A DNA stretch of 64,000 nucleotides from Saccharospirillum sp040881935 (GCF_040881935.1 NZ_JBBECH010000026.1:1-64000), one strand, 5' to 3'. Shown: positions 1-7,461, numbered from the stretch's first letter. Translations and numbers: made by a program. The notes: generated by a model from the letters alone, not told the origin.

Positions 1-52
1 ACACCGCCCTTTCACGGCGGTAACAGGGGTTCGAGTCCCCTACGGGATACCA
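1..52 (+). tRNA. tRNA-Glu (UUC), 5' truncated by window edge
   Basis: The 3' part of a tRNA-Glu gene. The anticodon arm reads CCGCCCTTTCACGGCGG with anticodon TTC in the loop, followed by a normal T arm (AGGGGTTCGAGTCCCCT), the acceptor strand, discriminator A and an encoded CCA at 50-52. The anticodon arm and T arm match the E. coli tRNA-Glu almost base for base. The 5' acceptor and D arm lie outside the window. It is followed 42 bases later by tRNA-Gly, so the two are probably co-transcribed. Confidence 0.93.
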
Positions 53-94
53 TTTTTTGTTTTCAGAACCTTTAGTGTTCTTGAGACAAAATAC

Positions 95-169
95 GCGGGA
101 ATAGCTCAGTGGTAGAGCACAACCTTGCCAAGGTTGGGGTCGCGAGTTCGAATCTCGTTTCCCGCTCCA
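95..169 (+). tRNA. tRNA-Gly (GCC)
   Basis: Complete cloverleaf: acceptor GCGGGAA pairs with TTCCCGC, the D arm is GCTC/GAGC, the anticodon stem CAACC/GGTTG holds loop TTGCCAA (anticodon GCC), the T arm is CGAGTTCGAATCTCG, and the discriminator T is followed by an encoded CCA at 167-169. A rho-independent hairpin follows at once, so this ends the Glu-Gly tRNA transcript. The last nine bases of the gene recur at 305-313. Confidence 0.96.
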
Positions 170-390
170 AATTAAAGCGAAAGCAGCCCAAGGGCTGCTT
201 TTTCTGTTTATGGGAACCGAAATTCCATCTCGTTGCGATCCATCACCTCCCTGTGATGGCCCCTTCGGGCGCTAACGCGTCGTTAAACGCTCCAGGCGTT
301 TAATCCCGCTCCAAATTAAAGCGAAAGCAGCCAAGGGCTGCTTTTTCTGTTTATGGGGAACTGAGATTTCATCTCGTTGCGATCCATCAC
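161..390. repeat. Direct repeat of the tRNA-Gly 3' end and terminator
   Basis: Bases 161-246 and 305-390 are near-identical 86-base copies, 144 bases apart. Each holds the last nine bases of tRNA-Gly (CCCGCTCCA), the linker, the terminator hairpin and the stretch ending CGTTGCGATCCATCAC. They differ by a few substitutions and compensating one-base indels. The second copy has no tRNA body before it: 247-304 contains a G+C-rich patch ending CGTTTAATCCCGCTCCA. This is either the remnant of a tandem tRNA-Gly copy that lost its 5' part or an attachment-site-like scar. Confidence 0.8.
181..203 (+). terminator. Terminator of the tRNA-Glu/Gly transcript
   Basis: Stem AGCAGCCC/GGGCTGCT with a minimal loop and a T5 tail directly after tRNA-Gly. 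A second, slightly altered copy stands at 325-346 in the downstream direct repeat. Confidence 0.85.
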
Positions 391-402
391 ATTTCGCCAG
401 AT

Positions 403-436
403 AAAAAAACCGGAACATTGATCAGATGTCCCGGTT
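403..436 (-). terminator. Terminator of the CsrB-like RNA
   Basis: Read on the minus strand: ACCGGGACATC, a short central TGATCA, then AATGTTCCGGT, an interrupted inverted repeat followed by a run of seven T. This fixes the direction of transcription of the GGA-rich RNA. Confidence 0.88.
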
Positions 437-717
437 GTCTTGATGCCTGGTGGGTAACACCGATCCTGGTGCTCCGTTTCCCTGGCGACAGCTTCCCTAC
501 TCGTACTTCCCTGAATCTGACTCCCTGCGTTTATTCCCTGTGCGCGGCTCCCTGCGCTACCCGAACGGGTGGTTCGGGGGTCCCTTGAAACTGCCTTGTC
601 TTTGGCTTCCCGCCACACTAGCCAGCGTCCTGCTGTCGTCCCTGATCCTGCACCTGGTGAACCCTACGCCTGTCTTTACTGCCTTCCTGGCCGCTTTCCG
701 TCCCTGGTGTTTTGGTT
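403..717 (-). ncRNA. CsrB/RsmZ-family GGA-rich regulatory RNA
   Basis: On the minus strand this interval has about 17 GGA motifs, most in the context CAGGGA, CAGGA or AGGGA, the binding signature of CsrA/RsmA. Several sit in loops of short hairpins, for example CACC-AGGATC-GGTG, CAGC-AGGAC-GCTG, GCC-AGGAA-GGC and GCGC-AGGGAGCC-GCGC. It ends in a rho-independent terminator at 403-436. No convincing protein is encoded in it. This is the architecture of E. coli CsrB/CsrC and pseudomonad RsmX/Y/Z, which sequester the translational regulator CsrA. The length (about 310 nt) is close to CsrB. The 5' end is my estimate: the RNA begins just after the comEA stop codon, so it has its own promoter within the 3' end of comEA or is processed from a comEA transcript. 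I did not find a clear GacA box (TGTAAG-N6-CTTACA). Confidence 0.85.
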
Positions 718-718
718 A

Positions 719-1033
719 TCAGTCGGTCATGCCTACCTGAATGCGATCCCGGTTTTTTTCGAGGGTCGCTGGCCCGATGCCCTGAACGTTCATCAGGTCT
801 TCAGGTGCGATAAAGGGGCCAAACTCATCGCGGTAGGCCACAATGGCCTCGGCCCTGACTAGACCGACGCCGTCGAGCAAGTCGGCCAGTTTTTCGGCGG
901 AGTCATTGTTGATATCAACGTGCAGTACAACGGATTCTGCGGTTGCTGTTTCGGTGGTCGTATCCTCTGCGTGTGCCAGTGGCAGTAAGCAGCTGATCGC
1001 CAGTCCCAGGGTGATGATTCCTTTTTTCAACAT
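719..1033 (-). CDS. ComEA-like helix-hairpin-helix DNA-binding protein
   Basis: A 104-residue secreted protein. Residues 1-22 are a signal peptide ending AHA. A low-complexity Thr/Glu linker follows, then about residues 38-100 hold a helix-hairpin-helix pair (INNDSAEKLADLLDGVGLV and FGPFIAPEDLMNVQGIGPAT). This is the periplasmic ComEA-type domain that in competent bacteria binds incoming DNA in the periplasm. Small ComEA proteins of this type are widespread in gammaproteobacteria, including ones not known to be competent. The start has an upstream GGAAAG ribosome site. The stop codon directly adjoins the CsrB-like RNA on the same strand, so the two may share transcription. Confidence 0.85.
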   Translation of the reverse strand: MLKKGIITLGLAISCLLPLAHAEDTTTETATAESVVLHVDINNDSAEKLADLLDGVGLVRAEAIVAYRDEFGPFIAPEDLMNVQGIGPATLEKNRDRIQVGMTD

Positions 1034-1115
1034 CGTCTTTCCTTATTGGTTGTTGAGTGTTTTTTAGTGCCGTTACAGCGGGCGAAATAAAAGTAGCAAA
1101 CTACCCAGCCGGAAA

Positions 1116-1130
1116 GAACAACCATTGTTC
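1116..1130. promoter_or_regulatory. Perfect palindrome GAACAACCATTGTTC, possible operator
   Basis: Six-base perfect arms with a three-base spacer, between the divergent comEA and pyrB genes and about 85 bases before the comEA start. Two GTATAC hexamers, 11 bases (one helical turn) apart, follow at 1133-1138 and 1144-1149. The arrangement suggests an operator for an unidentified dimeric regulator. Confidence 0.4.
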
Positions 1131-1185
1131 AAGTATACTGAGGGTATACTCCTGGTGGCGTCTGGTAACACCTTTCGAACACTGT

Positions 1186-1201
1186 TGTGAAGTTGATCAC
1201 A
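1186..1201. promoter_or_regulatory. CRP/Vfr-type binding site
   Basis: TGTGA-AGTTGA-TCACA, a full match to both CRP half-sites with the standard six-base spacer, extended by one further symmetric base pair on each side (TTGTGA/TCACAA). It lies about 90 bases before the pyrB -10 element and 150 bases before comEA, so either gene could be the target. CRP control of comEA-type genes is known in competence regulons. Confidence 0.6.
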
Positions 1202-1266
1202 AGTTTTCGGCCATGATGAAAAACCGTTTCCGGGGCGTGGGGTGCTGGATAAGATGGCCGCAAGAA

Positions 1267-1294
1267 TTGTATAGCCTGCGTCTTGCTTTATAAT
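1267..1294 (+). promoter_or_regulatory. Sigma-70 promoter of pyrBI
   Basis: A perfect -10 TATAAT at 1289-1294 with a weak -35 TTGTAT 16 bases upstream. Transcription would begin near 1301, leaving about 20 bases of leader before pyrB, too short for the leader peptide and attenuator known from enteric pyrBI. Confidence 0.65.
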
Positions 1295-1320
1295 GCGCCA
1301 AATCTTGCTTGGGCAGGTAC

Positions 1321-2265
1321 ATGAGCAACCCTCTTTATCGACGTGATGTTATTTCCATAGGCGATTTGTCGCGCTCTGATCTCGAATTCATCGTTAATCG
1401 TTCGGCCGAGCTCAAACACTCCGGGCCACTTCCACTGTTGAAGGATCGGCTGATCGCCAGTTGTTTTTTTGAGGCGTCAACTCGCACCCGGTTGTCATTC
1501 GAGACCGCGGTTCAGCGACTCGGTGGTACCCTGATCGGTTTTTCCGACAGTGGTAATACCTCGGCCAAAAAAGGGGAGACCCTGTCAGACAGCATTCAAA
1601 TGATCGGCTCTTATGCCGATGCCATTATTATGCGTCATCCGCAGGAAGGGTCGGCCCGGTTGGCGGCTGAGGTGGCTGGGGTTCCGGTCATCAATGGCGG
1701 AGACGGGGCTAATCAGCATCCCACCCAAACCTTACTCGATCTGGTATCGATCGCCGAATGTCAGGGGCGGCTGGATGGGCTGTCTGTGGCGCTGGTGGGG
1801 GATCTGAAATACGGCCGTACGGTGCATTCGCTGGCCCAGGCACTGGGGCATTTTAGTCCGACGTTCTATTTTGTTTCTCCGGATGCCCTGGTAATGCCTG
1901 CTTATATTGAAGATAACCTGGCGTCTATGGGCATTCGTTTCACCCGGGTTGAGTCGCTGGAGGAGGTTATTCCACTGGTGGATGTGCTGTACATGACCCG
2001 GGTGCAAAAAGAGCGTCTGGATCCGACGGAATACACACACATTGCCTCTCAGTTTATCCTGAGGGCCGACATGCTGACTCAGGCCAAAACCAACCTGCGG
2101 GTGATGCATCCGCTGCCCAGGGTCGATGAAATACATCCCAGTGTTGACCGGACACCCTATGCTTATTATTTCCAGCAAGCCGAAAACGGTGTGTACGCTC
2201 GCCAGGCCTTGTTGTCCGGCGTACTGAACGAAGCCACTGAATTGCCATTTCCGGGAGCACGCTGA
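1321..2265 (+). CDS. pyrB: Aspartate carbamoyltransferase, catalytic subunit
   Basis: Catalyses the committed step of pyrimidine synthesis, carbamoyl phosphate plus aspartate to carbamoyl aspartate. The sequence is colinear with E. coli PyrB: the carbamoyl-phosphate loop FFEASTRTRLSFE, the 80s loop around KKGETL, MRHPQEG, HPTQTLLD and HPLPRVDEI are all present. I place the start at the ATG at 1321 (MSNPLYRRD), which aligns with the E. coli N-terminus; an in-frame start 12 bases upstream is less likely. It is followed one base after its stop by pyrI, so this is the class B (catalytic plus regulatory) enzyme rather than the PyrB-PyrC' complex of pseudomonads. Confidence 0.97.
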   Translation: MSNPLYRRDVISIGDLSRSDLEFIVNRSAELKHSGPLPLLKDRLIASCFFEASTRTRLSFETAVQRLGGTLIGFSDSGNTSAKKGETLSDSIQMIGSYADAIIMRHPQEGSARLAAEVAGVPVINGGDGANQHPTQTLLDLVSIAECQGRLDGLSVALVGDLKYGRTVHSLAQALGHFSPTFYFVSPDALVMPAYIEDNLASMGIRFTRVESLEEVIPLVDVLYMTRVQKERLDPTEYTHIASQFILRADMLTQAKTNLRVMHPLPRVDEIHPSVDRTPYAYYFQQAENGVYARQALLSGVLNEATELPFPGAR

Positions 2266-2266
2266 T

Positions 2267-2743
2267 ATGTCTGAAACCAACCGGGATAAAATGCTGGTTG
2301 AGGCGATCCAGTCCGGCACCGTCATCGACCATATTCCGGCCGGGAAGGGGTTGACCATTCTGGGGCGTTTACAGCTCAAGAACGCTAAGGCCCGCCTGAC
2401 CGTAGGTCTGAACCTGCCCAGCCATGGTGGTGGCCTTAAAGATCTGATCAAGATCGACGAGTGGCGTTTTACCGAGAGTGATGCCGCCGAAATGGCGCTG
2501 TTTGCACCCCGGGCAACGGTCAATATCATTGAAGACTACCGCGTAGTCCGCAAATTCCCGATTGGTTTGCCCGAGCGCTTTGTTGGCGTGTTTGTATGCC
2601 CCAATACCAATTGCATCACGCACAATGAGCCGGTCGATACCCGGTTCAGTGTGTTGGTCGCCGCCGACGCCGTGAAACTGAAGTGTCACTATTGTGAACG
2701 TGCCTTCGCCGATAGCCTGTTTATTGAGCAAGGCAGCCTCTGA
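2267..2743 (+). CDS. pyrI: Aspartate carbamoyltransferase, regulatory subunit
   Basis: A 158-residue regulatory chain that binds ATP, CTP and UTP and carries a zinc site that docks onto PyrB. The N-terminal effector domain contains the ID-IPAG-KG motif near residues 20-28. The C-terminal zinc domain has the expected four cysteines, CPNTNC and CHYC. It starts right after the pyrB stop codon, so the subunits are translationally coupled. Allosteric control by nucleotides is expected from the family. Confidence 0.97.
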   Translation: MSETNRDKMLVEAIQSGTVIDHIPAGKGLTILGRLQLKNAKARLTVGLNLPSHGGGLKDLIKIDEWRFTESDAAEMALFAPRATVNIIEDYRVVRKFPIGLPERFVGVFVCPNTNCITHNEPVDTRFSVLVAADAVKLKCHYCERAFADSLFIEQGSL

Positions 2744-2758
2744 GCCGGGTGTGTCAAA

Positions 2759-2779
2759 GGCACTGCCCAATGCAGTGCC
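2759..2779 (+). terminator. Hairpin after pyrI, probable terminator
   Basis: Perfect eight-base stem GGCACTGC/GCAGTGCC with a five-base loop, 16 bases after the pyrI stop. It has no proper T-run, so termination is likely but not certain. A wider inverted repeat (AAAAAGCCTT at 2798-2807, AAGGCTTTTT at 2846-2855) brackets the pheS promoter. Confidence 0.5.
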
Positions 2780-2816
2780 GTTCACGGTTTTAGCGCTAAA
2801 AAGCCTTGTTTTTCAG

Positions 2817-2844
2817 TTGCTTATTTTAATCTCATCTCTATAGT
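2817..2844 (+). promoter_or_regulatory. Promoter of pheST
   Basis: TTGCTT (2817-2822), a 16-base spacer and TATAGT (2839-2844), giving a leader of about 38 bases before pheS. I saw no Phe-rich leader peptide. Confidence 0.55.
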
Positions 2845-2888
2845 AAAGGCTTTTTACAGCCTATTTCCGACGGGAGTCTCGACAGTCC

Positions 2889-3905
2889 ATGGAAACCCTA
2901 GCTCAACTGCATGAACGCGCTCTGGAAGCGGTTCGCCACGCCAAGGAAACTCAGGAATTGGATGACCTTAGAGTCCGGTTTCTGGGCAAAAAAGGCGAGA
3001 TTACCGCCCAGTTGAAAAGCTTGGGGGCTCTGTCTGCCGAGGAACGTCCGGCTGCGGGTGCAAAGATCAACGAGGTCAAGACAGCGGTTGCTGATGCCAT
3101 TGCCTTGCGCAAAGCCGAGCTGGAAGAGGCCGCGCTGAGTCAGCGCCTAACCGAAGAGCAGGTGGATGTCACCCAGCCCGGCCGTCGGCAAGGTAAGGGT
3201 GGTTTGCATCCGGTGACTCAAACGCTGCGTCGCATGGAATCCTTCTTCACCGCCATCGGTTACGACGTTGCCGTCGGTCCGGAAATTGAAGACGACTACC
3301 ACAATTTCGAAGCGCTCAATATCCCGTCGCATCACCCGGCGCGCGCCATGCACGATACCTTCTATTTTGACGCCACCACCTTGCTGCGTACCCACACCTC
3401 ACCGGTGCAGGTACGGACCATGGAAGTTGGCAAACCCCCCTTCCGGGTGATTTGCCCGGGGCGGGTGTATCGTTGCGATTCCGATCTGACGCACACACCC
3501 ATGTTCCACCAGATGGAAGGCCTGATGATCGATACCGACGTCAGCTTCGCCGATCTGAAAGGCACGGTAGAAGAGTTCCTGCGAGTGTTCTTCGAAAAAG
3601 AACTGGCGGTTCGTTTTCGCCCGTCCTATTTCCCGTTTACCGAGCCTTCAGCCGAAGTCGATATCGAATGTGTGATGTGCCAGGGTGATGGGTGCCGTGT
3701 GTGCAGCCACACCGGGTGGCTGGAAGTAATGGGCTGCGGCATGGTGCATCCCAACGTGTTGGCAGCCTCGAATATCGACAGCACTACCTATAAGGGATTT
3801 GCGTTTGGCATGGGGGTCGAGCGGTTGGCGATGTTGCGCTATGGCGTTAACGATCTAAGGCTGTTCTTTGAGAACGACCTTAAGTTTTTGCGCCAGTTCA
3901 ACTGA
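2889..3905 (+). CDS. pheS: Phenylalanyl-tRNA synthetase, alpha subunit
   Basis: The catalytic subunit of the heterotetrameric synthetase that charges tRNA-Phe. At 338 residues it has normal length: an N-terminal coiled-coil arm (about 1-90), then the class II aminoacyl-tRNA synthetase core with motif 2 (VICPGRVYRCDSD), the cysteine cluster CVMCQGDGCRVC and motif 3 with the substrate pocket GFAFGMGVERLAML. The alanine in GFAFG is the residue that controls substrate size in E. coli PheS (Ala294). pheT follows 41 bases downstream. Confidence 0.97.
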   Translation: METLAQLHERALEAVRHAKETQELDDLRVRFLGKKGEITAQLKSLGALSAEERPAAGAKINEVKTAVADAIALRKAELEEAALSQRLTEEQVDVTQPGRRQGKGGLHPVTQTLRRMESFFTAIGYDVAVGPEIEDDYHNFEALNIPSHHPARAMHDTFYFDATTLLRTHTSPVQVRTMEVGKPPFRVICPGRVYRCDSDLTHTPMFHQMEGLMIDTDVSFADLKGTVEEFLRVFFEKELAVRFRPSYFPFTEPSAEVDIECVMCQGDGCRVCSHTGWLEVMGCGMVHPNVLAASNIDSTTYKGFAFGMGVERLAMLRYGVNDLRLFFENDLKFLRQFN

Positions 3906-3946
3906 ACCCCGGTAGTCCGTCAAACAGTCAGGATGGTTAACAGAAT

Positions 3947-6322
3947 ATGAAAATCAGCGAACAATGGTTACGCGAGTGGGTCAACCCGGACCTTAATGCA
4001 CAGGCACTCATGGATCAAATCACCATGGCTGGCCTGGAAGTGGACGGCGCCGAGCCGGTGGCTGAGGCGTTCTCCGGGGTTATTGTTGCCCATATCACCG
4101 GCTGCGAGCCGCACCCCAATGCCGATAAACTGCAGGTGTGTAGTGTCGATACCGGCGAGGGTACCGTTCAGATAGTCTGTGGTGCGCCCAACGCCCGTGC
4201 CGGTCTTAAAGTAGCGCTGGCGCAGGTTGGGGCCGTATTACCGGGCGATTTTAAGATTAAAAAAGCCAAACTGCGGGATGTCGAAAGCCAGGGGATGCTG
4301 TGCAGCGAAAAAGAGCTGGGGCTATCCGATAACCACGATGGCATTCTTGAATTGGCCGCGTCAGCGCCGGTAGGGCAAGACGTACGCACGCTGCTGAACC
4401 TGGACGATCTGAACATCGAGATTGATCTGACCCCGAACCGCGCCGACTGCCTGAGCATTGCTGGCCTGGCCCGCGAAGTTGCAGTACTGAATGATCTTAC
4501 GGTGACAGCGCCGGCGATTGAACCGGTTGCGGCGACGCATCAGGATACCTTCCCGGTCAGTCTGGAAGACCCGGTGGGTTGCCCGCGCTATGTAAGTCGC
4601 GTGCTGAACAATGTGAATGTGGCGGCAGAGTCACCTTTGTGGATGGTTGAACGACTGCGCCGGTCGGGCATTCGCTCGATCGACCCGGTAGTAGATGTGA
4701 CCAACTATGTGATGCTAGAGCTGGGTCAGCCATTGCACGGTTTTGATCTGGATCGTTTAAAAGGGGGTATCGTTGTCCGCCGGGCGCAGGATAATGAAAC
4801 CCTCGAACTGCTGGACGGACAGATCCTTACATTAGCAGAGAACGTTCTGCTTATTACCGACGCCGCTGGCCCGCTGGCGATGGCGGGTGTTATGGGTGGA
4901 GAACAGAGCGGCGTGTCGCCGGAGACTCGTCGCGTATTCCTGGAAAGCGCCTTCTTCGCGCCGATCGAGATTGCTGGTCGGGCGCGCAGTTTCGGGTTGC
5001 ACACTGACGCGAGCCACCGGTTTGAGCGCGGCGTCGACCCGGCCTTGCAGGAAGTTGCGGTCGAGCGAGCGACGCGTCTGTTAATGGACATATGTGGTGC
5101 TGAGCCTGGCCCAATACAGGTGCACGAAGTAACAGCCAATGTGCCGGAAGCGGCCGTCATTTCGCTGAGTGCTGACCATGTTAAATCTGCGCTCGGGTTG
5201 GAAATCAGTCGTGATGAGATTGACCGGATTCTTACCGGCCTGGGTTTTGTGCTTAACGAGACCGCTCCGGGCACCTGGCAAGTGGCAGCGCCAAGCTGGC
5301 GCTTTGATATGGCGATTGAAGCCGATCTGGTCGAAGAAATTGCCCGCATTTACGGCTATAACCGGCTGCCGGTTACCCAGCCCAAAGCGGCACTGGGGCC
5401 GCGTGGCAAACCCGAGCAGCGAGTGACAACGGCTGCGGTTGCCGATCGGCTGGCCGCGCTCGGCTATCAGGAAGCCATCACCTACAGTTTTGTTGAGCCA
5501 GCGTTGCAGCAGGCTATGTTCCCGAAAGAAGCGGGCATTGAACTGGCAAACCCCATTTCTGCGGATATGGCGGTGATGCGGGTGTCTTTATGGCCTGGCC
5601 TGGTCAAGGCACTGACACACAACCTGAAGCGGCAGCAAGACCGGGTCCGGCTATTCGAGACCGGTTTGCGTTTCCGGGTAACGGCCAAGGGAACGGAGCA
5701 GATCGCGATGGTGTCCGGTATTGCGACCGGCAGCCGCCTGCCGGAAGCCTGGTATGAGAATGGTGAGTTGCTCGACTTTTTCGATGTTAAAGGCGATGTT
5801 GAACAAGTACTGGCGCTGGTAAAGGGTGTGGAGTTTGATTTTCTGCCGGGCCGGCATTCGGCGCTGCACCCGGGGCAGAGTGCTCGAATTGAACGAAATG
5901 GCAAACTGGTTGGTTACATCGGTGCCCTGCATCCGAGCCTGGCGCGACAATTTGATATCAAGCAACCGACCTTTCTGTTTGAGCTGCGGCTGGACCGGAT
6001 TGCCAAAACTCAGTTGCCTGCTTTCACTGCTTTGTCTCGTTACCCCGGCAGTACGCGTGATCTGGCGGTCGTTGTCGACGAGGAAACACCGGTTGCGGAC
6101 CTGATGAACAGTGTTCGTGAGATAGCTGGAGAAGACCTTGAAAGCTTGACCCTGTTTGATATCTATCGCGGCAAAGGCATTGATTCGCAACGAAAAAGCG
6201 TGGCTCTGGGCTTGACCTGGCAGAATCCTTCGCGCACTCTTACTGATGAAGAAGTAAACAGTTTGATGGATTCGATCATCAATACCTTGCAGACGAGGTT
6301 CGATGCTGCGCTGAGGAACTGA
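3947..6322 (+). CDS. pheT: Phenylalanyl-tRNA synthetase, beta subunit
   Basis: A 791-residue beta subunit that provides tRNA anticodon recognition and the editing site. Visible domains are the N-terminal EMAP/OB-type tRNA-binding domain (around residues 40-150, with HPNADKLQVC), the B3/B4 editing domain (CPRYVSRV, then DVTNYVMLELGQPLHGFD), the B5 domain, the class II-like core and the C-terminal ferredoxin-like anticodon domain (ALSRYPGSTRDLAVVVD). It lies in one operon with pheS and ihfA. Confidence 0.97.
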   Translation: MKISEQWLREWVNPDLNAQALMDQITMAGLEVDGAEPVAEAFSGVIVAHITGCEPHPNADKLQVCSVDTGEGTVQIVCGAPNARAGLKVALAQVGAVLPGDFKIKKAKLRDVESQGMLCSEKELGLSDNHDGILELAASAPVGQDVRTLLNLDDLNIEIDLTPNRADCLSIAGLAREVAVLNDLTVTAPAIEPVAATHQDTFPVSLEDPVGCPRYVSRVLNNVNVAAESPLWMVERLRRSGIRSIDPVVDVTNYVMLELGQPLHGFDLDRLKGGIVVRRAQDNETLELLDGQILTLAENVLLITDAAGPLAMAGVMGGEQSGVSPETRRVFLESAFFAPIEIAGRARSFGLHTDASHRFERGVDPALQEVAVERATRLLMDICGAEPGPIQVHEVTANVPEAAVISLSADHVKSALGLEISRDEIDRILTGLGFVLNETAPGTWQVAAPSWRFDMAIEADLVEEIARIYGYNRLPVTQPKAALGPRGKPEQRVTTAAVADRLAALGYQEAITYSFVEPALQQAMFPKEAGIELANPISADMAVMRVSLWPGLVKALTHNLKRQQDRVRLFETGLRFRVTAKGTEQIAMVSGIATGSRLPEAWYENGELLDFFDVKGDVEQVLALVKGVEFDFLPGRHSALHPGQSARIERNGKLVGYIGALHPSLARQFDIKQPTFLFELRLDRIAKTQLPAFTALSRYPGSTRDLAVVVDEETPVADLMNSVREIAGEDLESLTLFDIYRGKGIDSQRKSVALGLTWQNPSRTLTDEEVNSLMDSIINTLQTRFDAALRN

Positions 6323-6324
6323 GA

Positions 6325-6627
6325 ATGGCCTTGACCAAAGCGGAGATGGCAGAGCGCTTGTACGAAGAGCTTGGCCTGAATAAACGTGAAGCAAAGGAAA
6401 TGGTCGAAATCTTCTTCGAGGAGATTCGCGACTCGCTAGTGCACAACGAGCAGGTTAAGCTCTCGGGGTTTGGCAATTTTGACCTCAGAGATAAGCGTCA
6501 GCGTCCTGGCAGGAATCCGAAGACGGGTGAAGAAATCCCGATTTCAGCGCGCAGGGTGGTGACATTTCGTCCCGGTCAGAAGCTTAAGGTAAAAGTCGAG
6601 GCATATGCTGGAACCGAGCCAGAATAA
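6325..6627 (+). CDS. ihfA: Integration host factor alpha subunit
   Basis: A 100-residue HU/IHF-family DNA-bending protein, the alpha partner of the IHF heterodimer. The intercalating arm carries the family signature GRNPKTGEEIPI with the proline that kinks DNA. It begins two bases after the pheT stop, the classic pheST-ihfA arrangement. Its 3' end overlaps the next gene by 23 bases. Confidence 0.97.
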   Translation: MALTKAEMAERLYEELGLNKREAKEMVEIFFEEIRDSLVHNEQVKLSGFGNFDLRDKRQRPGRNPKTGEEIPISARRVVTFRPGQKLKVKVEAYAGTEPE

Positions 6628-6967
6628 TGAATTGCCTCCTATCCCAGGGAAGCGATACTTCACCATTGGTGAAGTCAGTGAACTGTGTGCGGTCAAGCCA
6701 CATGTCCTGCGTTATTGGGAACAGGAGTTTCCGCAGCTCAGCCCGGTAAAACGTCGGGGTAACCGTCGTTATTACCAGCGGGATGATGTCGTGCTGATTC
6801 GCCAGATTCGTCATCTGCTTTATGAAGATGGCTTTACCATTGGGGGCGCCCGGCAGAAACTGTCCGATCCTGAAGAGAGCGAGGTGATGCAACACCAACA
6901 CCAGGCTTTGATTCAGGATATGATTCGCGAACTCGAAGCGGTACTGAAGTTACTCTCTGACGATTAA
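6605..6967 (+). CDS. MerR-family transcriptional regulator
   Basis: A 120-residue protein with an N-terminal MerR winged helix (FTIGEVSELCAVKPHVLRYWEQEF, then RRGNRRYYQRDDV) and a short C-terminal helix (about 90-118) that would dimerise. There is no cysteine-based metal site or separate ligand domain. This gene follows ihfA in many gammaproteobacteria, including pseudomonads, but its targets are not established as far as I know. It overlaps the end of ihfA, so it is probably translationally coupled. Confidence 0.88.
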   Translation: MLEPSQNNELPPIPGKRYFTIGEVSELCAVKPHVLRYWEQEFPQLSPVKRRGNRRYYQRDDVVLIRQIRHLLYEDGFTIGGARQKLSDPEESEVMQHQHQALIQDMIRELEAVLKLLSDD

Positions 6968-7020
6968 TCGTCAAAAAGGTTTGATTTTTCAACTGCTTAG
7001 CGTATTATTCGCGACGTTTT

Positions 7021-7097
7021 CGGGCATTAGCGCAGTCTGGTAGCGCATCGTCATGGGGTGGCGAGGGTCGCAGGTTCAAATCCTGCATGCCCGACCA
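7021..7097 (+). tRNA. tRNA-Pro (GGG)
   Basis: Acceptor CGGGCAT pairs with ATGCCCG, the D arm GCGC/GCGC has the Pro-type loop, the anticodon loop ATGGGGT carries anticodon GGG, and the T arm GCAGGTTCAAATCCTGC, discriminator A and encoded CCA are all present. It resembles E. coli proL closely. Confidence 0.95.
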
Positions 7098-7112
7098 AAA
7101 ACATCACAAAAG

Positions 7113-7137
7113 AGCCAGCCACTGAGCTGGCTTTTTT
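7113..7137 (+). terminator. Terminator of tRNA-Pro
   Basis: Stem AGCCAGC/GCTGGCT with a six-base loop and a T5-T6 tail, 15 bases after the tRNA. Confidence 0.88.
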
Positions 7138-7286
7138 GTGTCTGGAATTACCCAGCAGTATTCAATATGTGTTGTCGGTCTTCTGCCCCAAGCGTCAAAG
7201 ATTGGCCCATCCTTTGCTCTGTCTCCCTTGTCAGTGGTCTTTTCGAGCGTAAAGCGACTGTTTTTTGTTGCCCTGAGCCCGAATAG

Positions 7287-7307
7287 ACCAGGATCACTGG
7301 TTTTTTT
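7287..7307 (+). terminator. Short terminator-like hairpin in the 7.1-7.65 kb gap
   Basis: ACCAG-GATCA-CTGGT followed by T6. It stands 155 bases after the tRNA-Pro terminator with no gene between, so something short may be transcribed from 7140 to 7300. I see no open reading frame there that I can support. The rest of the gap (7308-7651) holds only the small reading frame described next. Confidence 0.4.
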
Positions 7308-7344
7308 ACACTCTTGACCGCGGGGGTGTTTAAGGGGAATACAG

Positions 7345-7461
7345 ATGTCCGATCATCGTCTCGATATTCAGAATGTACCGGGCCAGCCTGCGGCACCACC
7401 ATCGCCGATGAAGACGGGTCGGCCCCTGGCCCGGCCGCAAAGAGCAAAAAGCACTGGATGA
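7345..7461 (+). CDS. Possible small or frameshifted protein gene
   Basis: A 38-codon reading frame with a good ribosome site (AAGGGG, eight bases before the ATG) starting MSDHRLDIQNV. It stops after KST-G, but a second frame open from 7412 continues with a protein-like, charged C-terminus (EQKALDEWVGQMAQRSG) to a stop near 7503. Joined, the two would give a protein of about 53 residues, so this may be a small gene broken by one frameshift. It precedes the hsbA-like gene by about 190 bases. I do not recognise it. It could also be a chance frame. Confidence 0.3.
   Translation: MSDHRLDIQNVPGQPAAPPSPMKTGRPLARPQRAKSTG

Noticed and set aside
316..740. Open reading frames of 96-100 codons on both strands
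   Set aside because: They overlap the GGA-rich RNA and the tRNA repeat, have unnatural compositions that mirror the repeated AGGGA/TCCCT motif, and match no family I know.
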